From: Chthoniobacterales bacterium
GTDB lineage: Bacteria > Verrucomicrobiota > Verrucomicrobiia > Chthoniobacterales > UBA10450
Assembly: GCA_013812515.1 (NCBI GenBank)
Contig: JACCTI010000419.1
Coordinates: forward strand, 1 to 14,457
DNA length: 14,457 nt
Reading direction: 5' to 3'
In this document: positions 1 to 7,004 of the stretch, one piece after another
Layout of the letters: each line of letters starts with the position of its first letter
Position numbering within the stretch: the stretch's first letter is position 1
The notes under the pieces: generated by a model
Told to the model about the DNA's origin: nothing
Database searches by the model: none
Seen by the model: the letters and a program-made list of their open reading frames with translations, nothing else
Made by a program: the position numbers and the translations under genes

Positions 1-635
1 CGCATGATCGCGAGCAAATCACGTCGAACGGGTGCGGGGATGTCTTTGCGGAGAACGTTGCCGCCCAAGGGAAGCGGCAAGCCGGTCTCCCGCTTCCACC
101 ATTCGCCGAGGTCGACGATTTTCGTGAAGCCGCTGGTCGCGTAGGTCAGTTGACCTTCGTGGATGATCAATCCTGCGTCAGCGCGACCAGACTGCACCGC
201 ATCGAAGATTTGGTCGAAGGGGACTACGGCGAAGTCGAAGTCGCCGAGATAAAGGCGGAGCGCGAGATATGCGCTCGTCATTAATCCAGGAATGGCGATC
301 CGCCGGCCCGAGAGCCACTGCCGTATCTCCGCCTCGGCGGCTCCAGGCAGGAGCCCGCCGATGTTTGCCGCCACCACCATCGGCCCGTAACCATCACCCA
401 TGCTCGCGCCGCACGGCAGAAGCGCGTAACGATCACTCACATACGCATAGGCGTGAATCGAAATCGCGGAAATGTGCAGCTCGCCGCGCAGGGCGCGTTC
501 GTTGAGCGTCTGAATGTCTTCCAGCCGGTGCTCGAAGCGATAGCCGCGGAGATCGATTTTGTTCTCAGCCATGGCGTAGAACATGAACGCGTCGTCCGGG
601 TCCGGAGAGTGGCCGAGGGTGAAAACTGGCAACAT
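1..635 (-). CDS. mqnD: 1,4-dihydroxy-6-naphthoate synthase MqnD, 3' end outside the window
   Basis: Reading the minus strand gives an open frame of 211 codons that leaves the left edge without a stop, so the C-terminal part is missing (the family is usually about 270-290 aa). The N-terminus carries the MqnA/MqnD-type motif FTLGHSPDPDDAFMFYAM (residues 5-22). LIIHEGQLTY (156-165) holds His159, matching the His proposed as active-site residue in this family. MqnD converts cyclic dehypoxanthine futalosine to 1,4-dihydroxy-6-naphthoate, a cytoplasmic step of the futalosine route to menaquinone. I chose the ATG at 635 because family members begin a few residues before the SPxPxD motif. An in-frame ATG at 671, preceded by GGGGAA, would add 12 residues and cannot be excluded. 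The gene is divergent from parB, with a hairpin between them. The family call is secure; only the start is in doubt. Confidence 0.93.
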   Translation of the reverse strand, partial: MLPVFTLGHSPDPDDAFMFYAMAENKIDLRGYRFEHRLEDIQTLNERALRGELHISAISIHAYAYVSDRYALLPCGASMGDGYGPMVVAANIGGLLPGAAEAEIRQWLSGRRIAIPGLMTSAYLALRLYLGDFDFAVVPFDQIFDAVQSGRADAGLIIHEGQLTYATSGFTKIVDLGEWWKRETGLPLPLGGNVLRKDIPAPVRRDLLAIM

Positions 636-688
636 GCCGGTGACTGTAGCGGCGGTCTGCGACCGTCGCATACTTTCCCCGTGAAGAG

Positions 689-711
689 CGCGGCGCTCAT
701 TCAGCGCCGCG
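689..711. repeat. Perfect 9-bp inverted repeat between divergent mqnD and parB
   Basis: The arms CGCGGCGCT and AGCGCCGCG (689-697 and 703-711) are perfect complements around a 5-nt loop. The site lies in the 129-bp gap between the two divergent starts, so it may be an operator or affect transcript leaders. There is no T-run on either side, so a terminator is unlikely. If mqnD starts at 671, the hairpin lies just upstream of that start. Its function is unknown. Confidence 0.5.
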
Positions 712-764
712 ACATTTCTGCTCTGCGTTTGCGTCGCCGTCGCCCTTCCGATAGCCTGCGAGCA

Positions 765-1664
765 ATGGCGAAATCGGCTCTTGGAAAAGGTCTCGGCGCG
801 TTGATCGGCACGCGACCCTTGACCTCGCCGACGGTGGCCGTGCAGATGGCATCCGAGGCGGGCGAGAAAGTTCACGAGATCGGCCTAACGAGTATTGGGC
901 CCAGTCCCTTGCAGCCGCGCAAGGAATTCGCGCCGGAGGCGTTGCAGGAGCTGATGGACTCGATTCGCCAGCACGGAATCATCCAGCCGCTGATTGTGCG
1001 CATGGTCGATGGCAGGCATGAGTTGATCGCGGGCGAACGCCGCTGGCGTGCGGCGCAGCAGGCCGGCTTGACCAAGGTGCCGGTGATTGTGCGCGAGGCG
1101 ACCGATCTCGACGTCCTCGAGGTTTCGCTAATCGAGAATCTGCAGCGCGCCGATTTGAATCCAATCGAGGAAGCGCAGGCCTACGCGCGATTGGCAGGCG
1201 AATTCGGAATGCGCCAGGATGATATCGCGCGGAAGGTCGGCCGCAGCCGGGCCGCGGTCGCGAACTCGATGCGTCTGCTCGACCTGCATCAGCAAGTGCA
1301 GGGGTGGGTCACGCAGGGATTGCTCTCGGTCGGGCACGCGAAGGTGCTGCTTGGCCTAAAAGGGCAGGAGGAACAGCTGGCGGTGGCGGAGACTATCCTC
1401 CGACGTAGCGCGACGGTACGCGACGCCGAACGGATGGTGGCCCGGCAGCTCGGCACCGCGCGCAAACGCCGCCGTTCCCAAGCGAGTGCGATCGTCTCTT
1501 TAGCAACCGTGGACGATTTGCAGAACCGCTTACAGCAGCATCTCGGCACACGCGTCACGTTTCACCACGGCGAGAAGCGCGGACGCATTGAAATCGAGTA
1601 TTATGGCAATGACGATCTCGAGCGTGTCCTCCACGCGATCGGCTTACCCCTGAGCGACAGCTGA
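765..1664 (+). CDS. parB: ParB chromosome-partitioning protein
   Basis: A 299-aa protein with full ParB architecture. It has the conserved N-terminal segment MAKSALGKGLGALIG (1-15), which in the family contacts ParA. The N-terminal CTPase domain includes LQPRKEF (49-55) and the GERRWRA signature (90-96), followed by ENLQRADLNPIEEA (124-137). A helix-turn-helix spans about 149-175 (MRQDDIARKVGRSRAAVANS). The C-terminal dimerisation domain is at about 250-295. ParB loads on parS sites, slides as a CTP-gated clamp and acts with ParA and SMC in chromosome segregation. The frame is open upstream to an ATG at 453, but that extension runs antisense through mqnD and has no ParB similarity, so the ATG at 765, giving the classic N-terminus, is correct. 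No parA lies beside it and no parS was found in the window. The glutaminyl cyclase gene follows 16 nt downstream. Confidence 0.96.
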   Translation: MAKSALGKGLGALIGTRPLTSPTVAVQMASEAGEKVHEIGLTSIGPSPLQPRKEFAPEALQELMDSIRQHGIIQPLIVRMVDGRHELIAGERRWRAAQQAGLTKVPVIVREATDLDVLEVSLIENLQRADLNPIEEAQAYARLAGEFGMRQDDIARKVGRSRAAVANSMRLLDLHQQVQGWVTQGLLSVGHAKVLLGLKGQEEQLAVAETILRRSATVRDAERMVARQLGTARKRRRSQASAIVSLATVDDLQNRLQQHLGTRVTFHHGEKRGRIEIEYYGNDDLERVLHAIGLPLSDS

Positions 1665-1680
1665 ATCGCGGAGCCGCCGC

Positions 1681-2586
1681 ATGAGATTGCGTCTGCTGGT
1701 TCTCGTCACGTGCGCGCTGATCGCCGCGTGTCACGACAATGATCGAGAGGCGAGCAGCGGCGCGAAGATTTGGGAGGAGTTCTCGGGCGAGAACGCATGG
1801 CGGCACGTGCAGGCCCTGGTAGATTTCGGACCGCGCCCGCCGGCCAGTCCGGCGATCAAGCAATCGCGCGCGTACATCACCCAGCAGCTTGAGAGCTTCG
1901 GCTGGCGCGTCACCCGTCAGGCGTTCACGAACGATACGCCGCACGGGTCGATTGCTTTCGTTAACCTGCTGGCGACTTTCGCCGCCGCGAAGAGCGCGCC
2001 GGTGTTCCTGCTTTGTTCACATTACGATACGAAGACGTTCGACGCGGTCCGCTTCGTCGGTGCGAACGATGGAGGTTCGAGCAGCGGCGTCCTGCTCGAG
2101 CTGGCGCGAGTCCTTGCGAGCCAACCGGAACTCGCCGCGAAAGTGCAACTCGTCTTCTTCGACGGTGAAGAGGCGTATGTGAGCTTTACCGAAACGGATG
2201 GACTCTACGGAAGCCGCTACTTTGCGAAGCAGCTCAGCGTGGGAGGAAAGGCAAAGCAATTCCGCGGCGGCATAGTGTTCGACATGGTCGGCGATAAGTC
2301 GCTGCGGCTGACGCTTCCGACCGATTCTCCGGCGGAGATGACGCGCGGGATCTTCGCAGCCGCGGAGGCGCTGAACGTGCGAGAACATTTTAGCTACGGC
2401 AATGGCACGATCACAGACGATCACACGCCTCTGAACGCGGCCGGGATTGCGACGATTGACCTGATCGACTTCGATTATCCGCCATGGCACACGCCGGCTG
2501 ATACGATGGACAAGTTGAGCGCGGAGAGTCTCGGCATCGTGGGTTCTGTCGCGACGCGCTACCTTGCGGAGACGGCACTGAAGTGA
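1681..2586 (+). CDS. Glutaminyl-peptide cyclotransferase, animal type (M28-like), lipoprotein
   Basis: A 301-aa protein of the M28 zinc-peptidase fold. The N-terminus has a hydrophobic segment and lipobox LIAAC with Cys17, so it should be a membrane-anchored lipoprotein facing the periplasm. Segments match animal-type glutaminyl cyclase: CSHYDTK (112-118), GANDGGSS (127-134), FFDGEEA (159-165), LYGSRYFA (175-182), DDHTPL (246-251) and WHTPADT (269-275). By correspondence with human QC, zinc ligands would be Asp130, Glu164 and His270, with Glu163, Asp201 and Asp247 as catalytic acids. The LYGSR block after DGEEA separates it from general M28 aminopeptidases. It would convert N-terminal Gln (or Glu) of exported proteins to pyroglutamate. 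It starts 16 nt after parB, with GCGGAG before the ATG, and its stop overlaps the start of the next gene. A plain M28 peptidase is the alternative call. Confidence 0.85.
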   Translation: MRLRLLVLVTCALIAACHDNDREASSGAKIWEEFSGENAWRHVQALVDFGPRPPASPAIKQSRAYITQQLESFGWRVTRQAFTNDTPHGSIAFVNLLATFAAAKSAPVFLLCSHYDTKTFDAVRFVGANDGGSSSGVLLELARVLASQPELAAKVQLVFFDGEEAYVSFTETDGLYGSRYFAKQLSVGGKAKQFRGGIVFDMVGDKSLRLTLPTDSPAEMTRGIFAAAEALNVREHFSYGNGTITDDHTPLNAAGIATIDLIDFDYPPWHTPADTMDKLSAESLGIVGSVATRYLAETALK

Positions 2587-3446
2587 TGCGAGCGTTGCGG
2601 AAAATCCTGCTCATTTTTATGGCGGCAGCAGCGGGTCTTACCGTGAGCGAGCTGCTGTTCCGTTTTGATCCGACACGAACAGCAATTCTGCGAATACTGC
2701 GTCGTGAAGCCGCGAATCCAGCGCAGGAAAATCTGCGCCGTTTGGCCAAGAATGAGCAGGTGGCGGGCACGGAAACGGAACGCGAAATCGATCTGCTGCG
2801 TGCGCAGTTCGCGGACGAGGAGCGTTTCACCACCGCACTCGCTTCGGCGGGCTTGTCGCGGCCCGAGATACAGGAACGAGTCGCGGAGCACTTAAGCGAG
2901 CGGCAGTGGATCGAGAAGCAGATCGCGCCGGAGTTGGCCGTGACAGAGGGAGAATGCCGCGCCTTTTACGATACAAACCCGCAGCAGTTCTCTCAGCCGC
3001 AACGCTACCGGGCCTCACACCTCTTCATTGCCGCGCCGCAAGGAACAGCGGTAGAAATCGTGCAGGAGAAACGGACATTCGCTCAGGCGCTGGTGATGCG
3101 GATTCTCGGTGGCGAAAGCTTCCCGGCTCTGGCTGGGGAAACGTCTGAAGACGGGGCAACCAAAGCGCGCGCAGGCGATCTCAATTACTTCTCCTCATCC
3201 CGAATACCGCCGGAGTTCTTCACGGAAATCGAGAAACTGCGGCGCGGGCAAATGTCGGCGCCGCTACAATCCCATCTGGGATTTCACATCGTGCAGTTGA
3301 CCGGGTCGAAGCCGCCGCGCCGATTGGCTTTCGAGGAAGCAAAAAGCGAGATCGCGCAGACGCTTGCTAACGAGAAGCGCGCCGGAGCCGTCGCTCAGCT
3401 TGGCGAGCGTCTGCAGGATTCGAATTTCCTCGAAGCTGCCCGCTGA
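2586..3446 (+). CDS. Parvulin-type peptidyl-prolyl cis-trans isomerase, membrane-anchored
   Basis: A 286-aa protein with an N-terminal hydrophobic helix (about 6-25) after basic residues, acting as a signal anchor or uncleaved signal peptide. An SurA/PrsA-like helical region follows (about 45-135), then a rotamase domain (about 139-242). Parvulin features are QPQRYRASHLFI (137-148), GGESFPALA (175-183), GDLNYFSSSRIPPEF (197-211) and the closing LGFHIVQLTG (231-240). It should help fold proteins on the periplasmic side. The ATG at 2586 overlaps the preceding TGA by one base (TGATG), a sign of translational coupling. A GTG at 2583 is an alternative one codon upstream. Pairing with a glutaminyl cyclase fits a role in maturing exported proteins. 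The substrate and exact orthology to SurA, PpiD or PrsA cannot be decided. Confidence 0.88.
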   Translation: MRALRKILLIFMAAAAGLTVSELLFRFDPTRTAILRILRREAANPAQENLRRLAKNEQVAGTETEREIDLLRAQFADEERFTTALASAGLSRPEIQERVAEHLSERQWIEKQIAPELAVTEGECRAFYDTNPQQFSQPQRYRASHLFIAAPQGTAVEIVQEKRTFAQALVMRILGGESFPALAGETSEDGATKARAGDLNYFSSSRIPPEFFTEIEKLRRGQMSAPLQSHLGFHIVQLTGSKPPRRLAFEEAKSEIAQTLANEKRAGAVAQLGERLQDSNFLEAAR

Positions 3447-3537
3447 ATCCCAGGTTTGAACCAAGTTCAGGATTGCTTCGCCCGAGGTTTGCCCTGAATT
3501 TCCCTCAACCTTCCGAGTGGTCGCTCTGAGTCCTTTC

Positions 3538-4755
3538 ATGTCGCGTCGCATACAGAGAAACGTTGGAGTTGTCGGGCTGGGAATAATCGGCCGGCCAGTG
3601 GCAGACTGTTTGCGCCGGCGTGGGTTTCACACCTACGTTTGGAACCGCACGGCGCATCCTTATCCGAACTTTGTCGGCTCGCCGGCCGAGCTCGCGGAGG
3701 TGTGCGGCTTTATCCAAATTTTCGTTTCGGACGACGACGCGCTGCTTGAGATGATGGCCGCGATGAAGCCATCGCTGACCACATATCACGTGGTCATGGC
3801 GCATAGCACGGTCGCGCCGCACACGATGCGCGAGGCCGCTGAAATCGTGCATCGTCGCGGCGCGCAGTTACTCGATGCGCCATTCACCGGGAGTAAAGGC
3901 GCGGCGGAGAAAGGCGAGCTTGTTTACTACGTCGGCGGGGACAATGCGGCCTATCAACGCGCGCGGCCTGTGCTGGAAGCGAGCAGCAAGGAAATCATCG
4001 AGATCGGCGACATCGGACAGGCCACGACGATCAAGCTGGCGACGAATATGGTCACGGCCGCGACGGTGCAAGCCGCAGCCGAGGCGCTCGCTCTCGTGCA
4101 CAGTTCCGGTCTGCCGCTGGAGGCTTTTGCAAAAGCGATGAAGAGCAACGGGAGTAATTCGGGCACACTCGCGATGAAGTTGCCGAAGATGCTGGAAGGC
4201 GATTTCGAGCCGCACTTTTCCGTGCAGCACATGTTAAAGGACGTGCAGATCGCCTCATGCCTAGGGCGTTGCTACGGACTGACGCTGGGGGCGACGGAAG
4301 TGGCGCGCGATGCGCTCATCCGCAGCGCAGAGCAGGGCCACAGCAGCGATGATTACTCGTCCGTGATGCGCGTCTTTTTCCCTGATGGTCCACCCGGGAG
4401 AACGCGTCAGCCCGGAGAAGAAGAACAGGCGACGCTGATCGGGTTGGAAGAACGGGAACCTGCCGCCGCGGCGGAGAGCGCACCCGAAGTGGTCGAAGCG
4501 CAGACCGTCGAAGCGCAGGAGGTCGAAGGGCAGGAGGTCGCGCGAATGGAGCCACCGCCGAGTGACAAGCCGGACTTCGTCGGACGCGAAGAAGCGGGCC
4601 AAGCTCCGGCTGGCGAGGTTAATGGCCACCAGGGCAAACGTGTCCGGCCAGCCGATCTTGCGCCTGAAACCAAGGCGCCGGTCGCAACGACGCCGCCCGA
4701 AGAGGAGCGTCGCGGTTTCTTTAGCCGCATCTTTGGAAAGACCGCGGATTATTGA
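3538..4755 (+). CDS. 3-hydroxyisobutyrate dehydrogenase-family protein with long acidic C-terminal tail
   Basis: Residues 8-283 form a beta-hydroxyacid dehydrogenase. There is a Rossmann glycine motif GLGIIG (13-18), AHSTVAPHT (88-96), substrate-site DAPFTGSKGAAEKGEL (113-128) and the catalytic-Lys region GQATTIKLATNM, with Lys166 and Asn170. Such enzymes oxidise or reduce 3-hydroxyacids (3-hydroxyisobutyrate, tartronate semialdehyde, GlxR-like) with NAD(P); the substrate cannot be told here. The family usually ends near residue 290-300. This protein adds about 120 residues rich in Glu, Pro and Ala, including three VEAQ-like repeats, and ends in the basic-aromatic peptide RRGFFSRIFGK (391-401). 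I chose the ATG at 3538 because the Rossmann strand follows directly; a GTG at 3517 is in frame. ygfZ follows after 13 nt. The fold is secure, the substrate and tail role are not. Confidence 0.85.
   Translation: MSRRIQRNVGVVGLGIIGRPVADCLRRRGFHTYVWNRTAHPYPNFVGSPAELAEVCGFIQIFVSDDDALLEMMAAMKPSLTTYHVVMAHSTVAPHTMREAAEIVHRRGAQLLDAPFTGSKGAAEKGELVYYVGGDNAAYQRARPVLEASSKEIIEIGDIGQATTIKLATNMVTAATVQAAAEALALVHSSGLPLEAFAKAMKSNGSNSGTLAMKLPKMLEGDFEPHFSVQHMLKDVQIASCLGRCYGLTLGATEVARDALIRSAEQGHSSDDYSSVMRVFFPDGPPGRTRQPGEEEQATLIGLEEREPAAAAESAPEVVEAQTVEAQEVEGQEVARMEPPPSDKPDFVGREEAGQAPAGEVNGHQGKRVRPADLAPETKAPVATTPPEEERRGFFSRIFGKTADY
4492..4536 (+). repeat. 15-bp tandem repeat, three copies, inside the dehydrogenase tail
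   Basis: Three consecutive 15-bp units (4492-4506, 4507-4521, 4522-4536) begin GTCGAAGCGCAG or GTCGAAGGGCAG and encode VEAQT, VEAQE and VEGQE. Because the period is a multiple of three, copy-number change would keep the reading frame. The repeat lies in the low-complexity linker of the dehydrogenase-family protein. Confidence 0.8.
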
Positions 4756-4768
4756 AGCCGGGGTGACG

Positions 4769-5683
4769 ATGGCGCCATTTAGGGCAGAGCAGGCGACCAT
4801 CTTCGATCTGTCGTCACGAACGAAGCTGCGGGTCATGGGCGCGGATCGGCTGCGTTATCTGAACGGTCAGCTCAGCAATGATCTGCGGAAGGCATCCGAC
4901 GATTCGGCCATTCACGCGTGTGTTCTAAGCGCAAAGGGGAAGATCGACGCGGATGTTTTCATTGTAGCCGACGGCGAGTCATTCGTGATTGACTCCGACG
5001 CGGAATTACGTGAGACGCTCGCCGCACGACTGGAGCGATACATCATCGCGGACGATGTGCAGGTCGAAGACATCACGGAGCGTTTCGCGCTGTTTCACGC
5101 GCTCGGCCGCGGAGTGGCCGAAATGTATCGCGGCGCGAAGGCGGTGGCGGCAGACCGCTTCGGCTGCGCCGGGACGGACCTGTGGCTCAAGCGTGAGGAG
5201 TACGCGAGGGCGGCGCAGGAACTCGCGAGCAAATTCATCATTGCGGATGAAACTACCGCTGAGGCTATCCGCATCGAGCGTGGGGTTCCGCGTTGGGGGC
5301 ACGAGTTGTCGGGCGAGATCATTCCGACTGAGGCGAACCTTGAGAGTGTCGCGATCGACTATGCGAAGGGCTGCTACATCGGGCAGGAGGTCATCTCGCG
5401 AATCAAAATGTCCGGCCAGACGAACAAGCGATTATGCGGGTTGCTGCCTCTCTCAAATCATCAGCTAAGGAGCGGGATGCGGCTCTTCAGCATCTCGGAT
5501 GGAAAGGATGTCGGCTGGATCACCAGTGTCGCGCTCTCGAACTCCATCGGAAAGCAGATCGCGCTCGGATTTGTGAAGCGTGGCTACCAAGCAGCCGGTT
5601 CTCAGCTGGAAGCGCGGGAGGCGAACGCCGCAACTGATGGCACCGCAGGCTCTGTCGAAATTGCGGCGCTGCCATTCGTCTGA
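4769..5683 (+). CDS. ygfZ: YgfZ/GcvT-family folate-binding protein
   Basis: A 304-aa protein with GcvT-like opening ATIFDLSSRTKLRVMGADR (9-27), NGQLSNDL (32-39) and the YgfZ signature KGCYIGQEVISR (200-211) containing Cys202. In E. coli, YgfZ is a folate-binding protein needed for full activity of some iron-sulfur enzymes, including the tRNA methylthiotransferase MiaB. The signature separates it from aminomethyltransferase GcvT itself, and no glycine-cleavage genes are near. The frame is open upstream to 4562, but that stretch lies inside the dehydrogenase tail and has no family similarity. The ATG at 4769, with GGGG about 5 nt upstream, gives the expected length. It lies 13 nt after the dehydrogenase stop and is probably co-transcribed with it. 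Confidence 0.9.
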   Translation: MAPFRAEQATIFDLSSRTKLRVMGADRLRYLNGQLSNDLRKASDDSAIHACVLSAKGKIDADVFIVADGESFVIDSDAELRETLAARLERYIIADDVQVEDITERFALFHALGRGVAEMYRGAKAVAADRFGCAGTDLWLKREEYARAAQELASKFIIADETTAEAIRIERGVPRWGHELSGEIIPTEANLESVAIDYAKGCYIGQEVISRIKMSGQTNKRLCGLLPLSNHQLRSGMRLFSISDGKDVGWITSVALSNSIGKQIALGFVKRGYQAAGSQLEAREANAATDGTAGSVEIAALPFV

Positions 5684-5716
5684 GCCATCGGTCCTGGGCC
5701 AGACCAGAAAGCCGCA

Positions 5717-5746
5717 TTGACCCATTCCGGCGCGGGCTCGTAGTGT
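5717..5746 (+). promoter_or_regulatory. Possible sigma-70 promoter before the ABC ATPase gene
   Basis: TTGACC (5717-5722, 5 of 6 to the -35 consensus) is followed after 18 nt by TAGTGT (5741-5746, a weak -10). It lies in the 98-bp gap after ygfZ and faces the ABC ATPase gene. The -10 match is poor, so this is a suggestion only. Confidence 0.3.
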
Positions 5747-5751
5747 TCCGG

Positions 5752-5775
5752 TCCTGCCGCGGAATCCCGCGGGGA
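5752..5775 (+). other. Hairpin overlapping the ribosome-binding region of the ABC ATPase gene
   Basis: CCGCGG (5757-5762) and CCGCGG (5767-5772) pair around the loop AATC. TCC (5752-5754) can add pairs with GGA (5773-5775) across a 2-nt bulge. The 3' arm contains GGGGA (5771-5775), the only Shine-Dalgarno-like sequence before the ATG at 5782, so folding would mask it. A possible translational control element, not proven. Confidence 0.35.
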
Positions 5776-5781
5776 CTCTCC

Positions 5782-6912
5782 ATGGCCAAGGTCATCTTTA
5801 AGAACCTCTACAAAACTTACCCAGGCGAAAAGGGCGGCGAGGTGACTGCGGTAAACGACGTGAGCCTTGAGATTCAGGACCGCGAATTCGTAGTTCTGTT
5901 AGGTCCGTCCGGCTGCGGCCACTCAAGCGTGCTCCGTATGGTCGCTGGCTTGGAAGAACCCTCGCGCGGCGACATCTTCATCGGGGATCAGCGGGTCAAC
6001 GATCTCCCTCCCGCAAAGCGCGACATTGCCATGGTCTTCCAGAATCCTGCGCTTTATCCGCGCATGTCTGTCTATGACAACATGGCGTTTGGGTTAAAGC
6101 TGCGAAGATTCCCGAAAGCGGAAATCAAGAAGCGCGTGCAGGATGCGGCCGCGATTCTCGGCCTCGACGACTTGCTGGGATGCAAACCTACGGCGCTCTC
6201 CGGCCACCGGCGTCACCGGGTTGCACTCGGTCGCGCAATTGTGCGGCAGCCGAAGGTTTTCCTCTTTGAAGAGCCGCTCTCCGATCTCGACGCGGAGGCG
6301 CGCGTGCAACTGCGAACCGAGATCACAAAGCTGCACCAGCGGTTACAGGCGACAATGATTTATGCCACCCGGAATCAGGTGGAGGCAATGGCGATGGCTG
6401 AACGCATCGTCGCGATGAAAGACGGCGTCGTGCAGCAGAACGACACGCCGCTCACACTTTACAATGCGCCGGTGAACCTTTTCGTGGCTGGCCTTCTTGG
6501 CAGTCCGCCGATGAATTTCATCCAGGGCACGCTCAAGGAAGAACGAGGCGATCTGCTTTTTTGCGAACGGGAGGGCGGCACTATCGAGGCACGCCTTTCC
6601 GCGGCAGAACGCCCCGGAGCCCGGGAATCCATCGGCCAACCGATCCTGCTCGGCATCCGTCCCGAAGAGATCAAGATCGCGCAGTCCAAGAAAGGTCAGG
6701 AGAACGGTGCGGCCACCTTCCCGGCCCTGGTTGACGTCGTTGAGCCGATGGGCGCGGAGGCAAATATCTACCTTGAGACCGGTTCGCATACGGTGATCTG
6801 CCGAAGCCGGCGACCGCTCGATAATCGCGAAGCGGGTCGTCGCATGCAGTTTGAGATAAACCTGAAAAAGGCGCACCTGTTCGATCCAGGGACCAAGCTG
6901 TCAGTTCTTTAA
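5782..6912 (+). CDS. MalK/UgpC-type ABC ATPase homologue with degenerate catalytic motifs (predicted pseudo-ATPase)
   Basis: A full-length 376-aa protein of the carbohydrate-importer ATPase family: nucleotide-binding domain (1-235) and C-terminal TOBE/MalK regulatory domain (about 240-376, with LGIRPEEI and AHLFDPGTKL). The start is the ATG at 5782 (MAKVIFKNLYKTYPG). The aromatic A-loop Tyr13 and Q-loop Gln87 (MVFQNPALYPRM) remain, but other motifs differ from consensus. Walker A is GPSGCGHS, with His47 for the essential Lys. The signature is LSGHRRHRVALGRA for LSGGQRQRVALGRA. Walker B is VFLFEEP, with Glu163 for Asp. The H-loop is IYATRNQVEAMAMA, with Arg197 for His. Several changes need two base substitutions, so sequencing error is unlikely. 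No permease or binding-protein gene lies in the window. It may bind sugar-transport or regulatory partners without hydrolysing ATP. Family placement is secure; loss of activity is inferred. Confidence 0.9.
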   Translation: MAKVIFKNLYKTYPGEKGGEVTAVNDVSLEIQDREFVVLLGPSGCGHSSVLRMVAGLEEPSRGDIFIGDQRVNDLPPAKRDIAMVFQNPALYPRMSVYDNMAFGLKLRRFPKAEIKKRVQDAAAILGLDDLLGCKPTALSGHRRHRVALGRAIVRQPKVFLFEEPLSDLDAEARVQLRTEITKLHQRLQATMIYATRNQVEAMAMAERIVAMKDGVVQQNDTPLTLYNAPVNLFVAGLLGSPPMNFIQGTLKEERGDLLFCEREGGTIEARLSAAERPGARESIGQPILLGIRPEEIKIAQSKKGQENGAATFPALVDVVEPMGAEANIYLETGSHTVICRSRRPLDNREAGRRMQFEINLKKAHLFDPGTKLSVL

Positions 6913-7004
6913 CCGTGATTTGCGTCCGATCTGAATCTTCGCCCATTTAGGAGTTTGTTTCAAAGGAATTCGCGGGTAATGTCCCATGAAAGAAGAATAA
7001 GCCC

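Noticed and set aside
453..764. N-terminal extension of ParB from an ATG at 453
   Set aside because: It runs antisense through mqnD, shows no ParB similarity, and the classic ParB N-terminus begins at the ATG at 765.
1559..1565. parS-like half site GTTTCAC in the 3' part of parB
   Set aside because: The second half of the palindrome is absent (CACGGCG instead of GTGAAAC), so it is not a parS site.
4562..4768. Upstream extension of the YgfZ frame
   Set aside because: It overlaps the dehydrogenase tail in another frame and has a basic, repetitive composition unlike the family; the ATG at 4769 gives normal length.
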